Origin: CAZCAC01 sp964496575
Lineage (GTDB): Bacteria > Planctomycetota > UBA1135 > GCA-002686595
Direction: 5' to 3'
NCBI GenBank assembly: GCA_964496575.1
Contig: CAZCAC010000033.1
Span: 1-64,000 of the forward strand
DNA: 64,000 nucleotides
In this document: one piece after another, positions 59,714 through 64,000 of the stretch
Position numbering within the stretch: position 1 is the stretch's first letter
How the letters are laid out: the number at the start of each line of letters is the position of its first letter
The notes under the pieces: generated by a model
The model's database searches: none
The model's input: the letters and a program-made list of their open reading frames with translations, nothing else
What the model was told of the DNA's origin: nothing
Position numbers and translations under genes: made by a program

Positions 59714-60292
59714 GTGAAATACACCGTCGTCATCGCCCTGATCGTGATCCTCGGCGGTTGCGTCGCCGGCTACGTCACGTACCTCAAGGGTCCCTTCGAG
59801 ATCCTGAACAGCAGTCAGGTCACCTTGAAGTCCAGCCCCGAAGAGGTCTGGAAGGTCCTCGGTGACTTCGAGGGGTGGGCGACCTGGGCCTTCGAAGGCG
59901 AGGTGGAAACGACCGCGGTGGGAATGCAGTGGCCAGGCGAGCCCTCCCGGGATCCCGAGACACCGCCCGGCTGGGTGTTCGGCAGCGAGCCGCCGACGTC
60001 ACTCGAGACGTGGTTGATCGGCTACACGCCCGGAGTGGGAGGCACGTGGAAGTGGACCATCGAGTCCGCCGGGGAGGGGAGTCGGGTCACCATCTTCGAG
60101 GAGTGCATCGCCTCGTCCAAGATCACCCTCTGGAATCGCGCCACGGTGCTGGAGCCACACGATCGGATGGACACCGCTCTTCGCGGCCTGGCGGAGAAGC
60201 TCGGTGAGAAGGCCGAGCCGGTCCACGTCGAGGCACGCGATCCCCTGAAAGAAGAGATGCGCCGCCTGGGGATCGATGTCGATTCCCGCTGA
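59714..60292 (+). CDS. membrane-anchored SRPBCC (START-like) protein
   Basis: 192 residues. GTG start after GGGAG. N-terminal hydrophobic helix (VVIALIVILGGCVAGYV), possibly a lipoprotein signal with C17. The rest is a helix-grip SRPBCC domain: VTLKSSPEEVWKVLGDFEGWATW, WKWTIESAGEGSRVTIFEE and a long C-terminal helix. Such domains bind hydrophobic ligands. The C-terminal tail is charged. It converges with the PD40 lipoprotein gene, whose stop is 4 bases away. Confidence 0.75.
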   Translation: MKYTVVIALIVILGGCVAGYVTYLKGPFEILNSSQVTLKSSPEEVWKVLGDFEGWATWAFEGEVETTAVGMQWPGEPSRDPETPPGWVFGSEPPTSLETWLIGYTPGVGGTWKWTIESAGEGSRVTIFEECIASSKITLWNRATVLEPHDRMDTALRGLAEKLGEKAEPVHVEARDPLKEEMRRLGIDVDSR

Positions 60293-60296
60293 GGAT

Positions 60297-61355
60297 TCAC
60301 CGCGGCTGCGGGGAAGAGCGCGACTCTCCGTCTCGCGCTGAGTCGGAGCCATTCGCCCGGAGGTCCGCCGCCGAGCTCCTGGTTCGGGCGAATCTGCTTC
60401 TCAAAGTCTCGATGATGCTCGCATCCGTCCAGTAGACATCCCGACCTCTCGCCGCGCCTTCCTCCGAACCCGCCCTCCTCGTACTGACGAAGAACAGGTA
60501 CTTCCCGTCGGGAGTCACGTTCGGACAGGCTTCCGAGTATTCCGAGTTGTATCCCTCTCCCAGGTTCACCGCTGCCGACCAGCCCCCGTCTGCCTGGCGA
60601 AAGCAGACGTAGGTATCGAAGCGGCCGAAGCCGCCGGGTCGATTCGAGTTGAAGAGGAGGTAGCTTCCGTCCGGAGAGACGTAGGGATCGAAGTCGATGT
60701 ACTTCGAGTTGACCGGGTACTCGACCAGCTCCGCCTTCCCGTACTCTCCGTCCACGAGACGGCATCGGAAGATCCCGTCCTTCTCCGATCCATCGCGGGC
60801 GTCGGATATGAAGAACAAGGTTCCGTCTGCGGACATGGTGGGATAGCCGCTGCCGGTGCCCGGGATCTTCTCGGGTCCGGGCAGGGGCACGGGCTCCTCC
60901 CACGCCGTCCCGTTCCATTCGACGATCCACGGGTGAAACGTCCCATCCGGATCGTCCGGACCGGTCGGCCTGGAGGTCATGAAGACCAGCGTCTGGCCGT
61001 CGGGCCCCGCGGTGTAGTCCAGCATGTCGTTCCCGTAGTTGAAGGGGACGGGCTCCGCCCGGGTCCAGGACTCTCCCTGCAGCCGCGTGAACCAGGTCCC
61101 TCCCCGATCGGTCGTGAAGAGGCAGACCCTGCCGGAGTCCAGGAAGGTCACGCACCGCTCCTTCTGGTGCGTGGAAACCAGGCCCGGCAGGAACAGTTCC
61201 ACCTCGCCCTTCGGGGCTTCCAGGCCGAGATAGGCGCCCGTGGCCTCCTCGAAGCGATCGATCCTCTGCACCGTGGTACACGCTCCGAGGAGAGCCACGA
61301 GGAGGATCAGAGCGGCGAGACACCAGCAGGACGTACCGCTCCTTCGCCCTGGCAT
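60297..61355 (-). CDS. PD40 (TolB-like) beta-propeller lipoprotein
   Basis: 352 residues. Lipobox LLGAC at about residue 27. Blades of the PD40/WD40-like type: DYTAGPDGQTLVFMTSRP, PTMSADGTLFFISDAR, PYVSPDGSYLLFNSNRPGG and PNVTPDGKYLFFVSTRR. DG...LFF recurs in each. Probably a periplasmic or outer-membrane binding protein. I took ATG 61355 because it sets the lipobox in place; the frame is open much further upstream. A truncated relative lies just beyond, on the other strand. Confidence 0.8.
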   Translation of the reverse strand: MPGRRSGTSCWCLAALILLVALLGACTTVQRIDRFEEATGAYLGLEAPKGEVELFLPGLVSTHQKERCVTFLDSGRVCLFTTDRGGTWFTRLQGESWTRAEPVPFNYGNDMLDYTAGPDGQTLVFMTSRPTGPDDPDGTFHPWIVEWNGTAWEEPVPLPGPEKIPGTGSGYPTMSADGTLFFISDARDGSEKDGIFRCRLVDGEYGKAELVEYPVNSKYIDFDPYVSPDGSYLLFNSNRPGGFGRFDTYVCFRQADGGWSAAVNLGEGYNSEYSEACPNVTPDGKYLFFVSTRRAGSEEGAARGRDVYWTDASIIETLRSRFARTRSSAADLRANGSDSARDGESRSSPQPR

Positions 61356-61840
61356 CGATTCGATGAGCGCCCTGCGCCGTTGCTGTATCGATCCCGAAAA
61401 AGCGAACCACGGCCGGAGGTCTCCGAGAATCACTCGGGTCGAGCTCGCATTGACTCGTGGATGCGGAGGACGCGAGAATCCGTCGGTCGCCTTCGAGCTC
61501 ACGCGGCGACCGATCCTGCTACCGGCAGCGAGGGGGACGATGACGAAGATCATGGGGATCACGGCAGTGGGGTGGATGGTTCGGATCGTCCGGGGGGGCA
61601 TGGCGGCTCGGACCTCTACGTGAGCTTCGCCGGACCGGACGGATCCTGAAGTCCCGCCCGGAACCCGGGTCCGACGGTGAACTCGAAGACCGACGACTTC
61701 ACGCCCATGGTCACGCCCGACGAGACATCCCTCTTTCTGACCAGCCTGAGGGAAGGTGCCAGTGATCTGTTCTGGGTCGATGCCGAGGTCATCGCGAGGA
61801 TGAGGCCTGCCCGGGAGAGGTGAGCTTCGCGGGGACGCGG
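61356..61840. other. intergenic region containing a PD40 gene remnant
   Basis: 485 bases between two leftward genes. The first 220 show nothing supportable; 61575-61823 holds the plus-strand remnant listed separately. Confidence 0.5.
61575..61823 (+). pseudogene. 3' remnant of a PD40-family gene
   Basis: About 83 codons resembling the end of the PD40 gene next door: DRPGGHGGSDLYVSFAGPDGS, TGA, then SPARNPGPTVNSKTDDFTPMVTPDETSLFLTSLREGASDLFWVDAEVI to a final TGA. The 5' part is missing. The internal TGA (61647-61649) falls where relatives have Trp (DGSW), so a TGG to TGA change fits. No start or ribosome site is seen. Confidence 0.65.
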
Positions 61841-62851
61841 CTACCCTCCTCCCGCGGTCTTCGTGCGTTTCTGTTCCCGGCCGGAGGTCTCGTTGCGGCG
61901 TATCAGGATCCGCTCGTGATGGTAGTCCAGGATCAGGTCGAGCTCGCGGATCACGTGGATGCCGAGGATGCCGTCGATTCCGAGGTCCTCGATGTGCATC
62001 TGGTCGGTGAAGGTGGCCGGGACGTCCGGTATGGACAGATCGCCCAGCACCAGGCGCTCGACGCGTCCCTTGCGCGCGGTGACCTTTCCCTGGGCTCCAC
62101 CGAAGGTCTCCGTCTCGGCGTCCTCGGGCGGGAGGATGGCCTTCCGGGCGTTCGGAGTGAGCACGAGCGAGGCCCGACCGCCGAGGTCGACCATCAGCTC
62201 GACGGGAATGCCCTTCTTTCCTCCCAGATCGAGCTTCGCCTCGATCACGGGCAGGTCGGTCGAGAGGTCGAGAGGGAGACGGCTCCAGCCCTTCCGGGCC
62301 TCGAAGCCCTTGGGCTCGTGGAGGATCAGCTCCTTCCGATCGAAGTCGATCTCCGCGACGAAGGACCTCAGGATGACGTGTGCCCCGAGGACTCCGTCCT
62401 GCTCGGGAAAGCCGGCGCGCCGCTCGCGCATGACCACGATCCGATCGGTGGCGAGCTCGAGGCCTCCGATCTCGACGGCCTCTCCTCGGGCGATCCTCAC
62501 GGGAGAACCCGGCCCGCCCCCGGCTCCGCCGGAAGTCCCTTCGTCCTCGAAGGTGAGCTTCAGCTCCTCTCCCAGCTCGGGTGACAGGAGGTTGATCGCG
62601 GCGGCTCCGTGGCCCGTGTCGAGGATCATCGACAGGGGGCGAGAGCCCCCGACCCGGACGGCGAGGACGGTGCGATCCTGCTCCACGGTGAACGGGATGC
62701 GCGCCCGGGGCTCCGCTTCGTCCTCGCCGGTGAGCGCTCGCTCTTCCTGGCCGGGCGAGAGGGCCGCGGTATCGAGCCCGGAGGGGTCCGTCGTGCCCAG
62801 GAGGCACGTGGCCATGACCGGACATCCGATGAGATGGAGGATCGTGCTCAC
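61841..62851 (-). CDS. exported retropepsin-like aspartic protease, two lobes
   Basis: 336 residues with an N-terminal signal that may be a lipoprotein type (HLIGCPVMATCLLG). Two retropepsin-like halves: the first has catalytic triplet DTG (Asp78, MILDTGHGAA), the second has DLG (Asp222, LMVDLGGRASL) in place of DTG or DSG. GVLGAHVI and GILGIHVI are the matching second hydrophobic motifs. Single-chain two-lobe bacterial forms are often annotated clan AA aspartic protease. The DLG substitution may reduce activity. Confidence 0.8.
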   Translation of the reverse strand: MSTILHLIGCPVMATCLLGTTDPSGLDTAALSPGQEERALTGEDEAEPRARIPFTVEQDRTVLAVRVGGSRPLSMILDTGHGAAAINLLSPELGEELKLTFEDEGTSGGAGGGPGSPVRIARGEAVEIGGLELATDRIVVMRERRAGFPEQDGVLGAHVILRSFVAEIDFDRKELILHEPKGFEARKGWSRLPLDLSTDLPVIEAKLDLGGKKGIPVELMVDLGGRASLVLTPNARKAILPPEDAETETFGGAQGKVTARKGRVERLVLGDLSIPDVPATFTDQMHIEDLGIDGILGIHVIRELDLILDYHHERILIRRNETSGREQKRTKTAGGG

Positions 62852-63006
62852 GGTTTCTTCTCCGTTGGCCGGGTGTGCGGCGAGGCCATTTCCGTCGTAA
62901 TCGGTCGATTGTCTGCCTACTTTACGCCGCCGCGACGAGAGCGTTTCACGTTCCTTGAAAAACGGTATATTTTCCAGTATTGCTTCCGGCGACCCTCCAC
63001 TCTCCC

Positions 63007-63576
63007 ATGGACCGACCCCACCTACACCAGATCAAGCGTCCCGCGCAGATGCGCGCCCTCACCTCGCCGATCCGGATGCAGATCATCTCGATCATGGAGA
63101 AGCACGGTGACCGCTCGGTGCGTGAGATCGCCAGCCACCTCGGAATGCTGCCGGAGTCGGTCTACTACCACGTGCACGAGCTCGTGAAGCTGGGGCTTCT
63201 GGTGGAGAGCGGGCGACGTTCGGGAACGACGCGTTCAGAGGCCCTCTTCCGGCTCATCGCCGACCGGGTTCACGTCGACTGGGCCAGTGCGAGCCCCACC
63301 TACCGGACCGCCTTGAAGAAGGCGACCCGCGTCGCACATCGTCTGTCAGAGCGGGTGATGGAGGAGGCCATCGACGACGCCGACTGTCCCATCAACCGCC
63401 CCGGCGCGCGGGCCCGGTTCCAGCAGGAGAGCGTGATTCTCGACGAGAAGCACCTCCGAGAGCTCCTGGTGCGATTGGAGGAGCTGGACAGCTTCCTCGC
63501 CGAGAAGCACGACCCCGAAGCGGAGGACGTCTACGTGGTGACGGTGGCCGTCGGACCTCTTCGGCGCGGGCGCTGA
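63007..63576 (+). CDS. ArsR-like winged-helix regulator
   Basis: 189 residues. The HTH begins QMRALTSPIRMQIISIMEKHGDRSVREIASHLGMLPESVYYHVHELVKLGLL, the pattern of ArsR/HTH_20 regulators (split here: MRALTSPIRMQII and EIASHLGMLPESVYYHVH). No Cys metal site in the usual place. A long helical C-terminus (about 95-170) probably dimerises. ATG 63007 chosen; TTG 62980 would add nine residues. The AT-rich patch at 62951-62981 (TTGAAA, GGTATATTTT) is the likely promoter region for this and the divergent gene. Confidence 0.8.
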   Translation: MDRPHLHQIKRPAQMRALTSPIRMQIISIMEKHGDRSVREIASHLGMLPESVYYHVHELVKLGLLVESGRRSGTTRSEALFRLIADRVHVDWASASPTYRTALKKATRVAHRLSERVMEEAIDDADCPINRPGARARFQQESVILDEKHLRELLVRLEELDSFLAEKHDPEAEDVYVVTVAVGPLRRGR

Positions 63577-63601
63577 GAAGGTGCTCTCCCCCGCCCGCGT
63601 A

Positions 63602-63850
63602 TCAAGGCAGCCACGTGATGGCGTACCCATTGGACGCATTGAACTCGTATCCGCAGGGCGAGTTCTGCTGCGCCCGATACCAGCACTGGTAGTACTTGGT
63701 GTCTCCGGCCGAGACGTTGCCTGCCTTCACCGAGATCGGAATCGTCCAGGCGGAGGTGTCCCACCCGCATCGACATACCAGGTGGTTTGACCGAACACGG
63801 GTCCATGGAGGGCGATCGCGGCGAGTGCGATTGCGGCAGAGCGATGCATG
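63602..63850 (-). pseudogene. internal-deletion remnant of a CFGDPG-tail exported protein
   Basis: The 5' end is sound: GGAGAGG, then ATG 63850 and a signal peptide (RSAAIALAAIALHGPVFGQ), then TTWYVDAGGTPPPG, the opening of a beta-helix type exported protein. Within 40 bases the sequence changes frame and continues with the last 48 residues of the shared tail (SVKAGNVSAGDTKYYQCWYR, FNASNGYAITWLP, stop at 63602). Several hundred codons are therefore missing. A deletion between gene ends is the simple explanation. Confidence 0.65.
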
Positions 63851-64000
63851 GTTCCTCTCCAGGGTGTTTCGTACCTGTACGTTTGGCCCCCCAGGCCATC
63901 CAATCCGCTTCCGGTATACCCCGCTCACCACGATCGGACAATGCCGAAACGCCGGTGCGCGAGCCGGGTCCGCGAAGTCACCCGGCAGGGCGAGCTACGA
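63851..64000. other. window edge, no gene seen
   Basis: 150 bases upstream of the remnant gene. No coding sequence or clear promoter is supportable. Confidence 0.4.

Noticed and set aside
1..64000. CRISPR array, prophage, integron or rRNA operon
   Set aside because: No regular direct repeats with unique spacers, no phage structural genes, no integrase and no rRNA sequence were seen on either strand.

Overview
The window is 64 kb of GC-rich bacterial chromosome. The organism looks like a member of Planctomycetota or a related heterotrophic lineage. The reasons are many secreted proteins with signal peptides, a recurring Cys-rich C-terminal domain (CFGDPG...CPC.NDNDGS...WGDGLRCAGG...YYQ.WYR...FN.SNGY), secreted FG-GAP, beta-propeller and beta-helix proteins, large unrecognised exported proteins, and a CheX-type chemotaxis operon. 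This placement rests on gene content I recognise, not on a marker-gene phylogeny. No rRNA, CRISPR array or prophage is visible. There is one tRNA gene, for Leu(UAG).

Layout. 0.1-6.6 kb: a lipoprotein, then a site-2-protease/CBS membrane protein, a triple-PAS histidine kinase whose second PAS keeps FixL-type haem-ligand residues, its LuxR-type response regulator, a second and visibly degenerate copy of that regulator, and a tandem universal stress protein. The content resembles a DosR-type hypoxia/dormancy regulon. 6.8-13.3 kb: an Rrf2 Fe-S regulator and a minus-strand operon cheA-cheW-cheY-cheB-cheR-cheX. 13.5-21.3 kb: a SenB-like selenosugar synthase, a B12-type radical SAM enzyme, a secreted beta-helix protein and a three-gene operon of exported proteins. 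21.6-29.2 kb: an exported protein, an ABC exporter, an HtrA protease, a MORN lipoprotein and two tandem Hrp1-like CBS proteins. 29.3-40.7 kb: a C69 dipeptidase, a Gfo/Idh/MocA oxidoreductase, a secreted serine protease, a large exported protein, the PpsR regulatory protein and an acetylxylan-esterase-like hydrolase. 41-54 kb: a cluster of exported proteins sharing the Cys-rich C-terminal domain, one of them split by an IS5-family element. 54-64 kb: the tRNA, a ClC channel, small enzymes, an archaeal-type ATPase and several damaged gene remnants.

Four non-coding or degenerate signals stand out. First, a roughly 120-135 bp multi-hairpin repeat occurs three times (6626-6760, 16241-16361, 26742-26864), always just after a stop codon and in the same orientation as the preceding gene. 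Second, a REP/REPIN-like element (40732-40858) has a 19-bp half copy at 30954-30972, where it carries the stop of one gene and leaves the converging gene open. Third, an 871-bp IS5-family insertion has a CAA target duplication, and its removal would restore a 565-residue reading frame exactly. Fourth, there are several fresh-looking pseudogenes, two with single in-frame TGA codons and one an internal deletion.

Likely cooperation: the 0.9-6.6 kb genes as one redox or oxygen response, with the CBS pair at 28.3-29.2 kb as possible distant members; the che operon as a complete core pathway without its receptor; and the 41-54 kb proteins as one class of exported products that may share an anchoring or sorting route through the common C-terminal domain. 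These are inferences from sequence.
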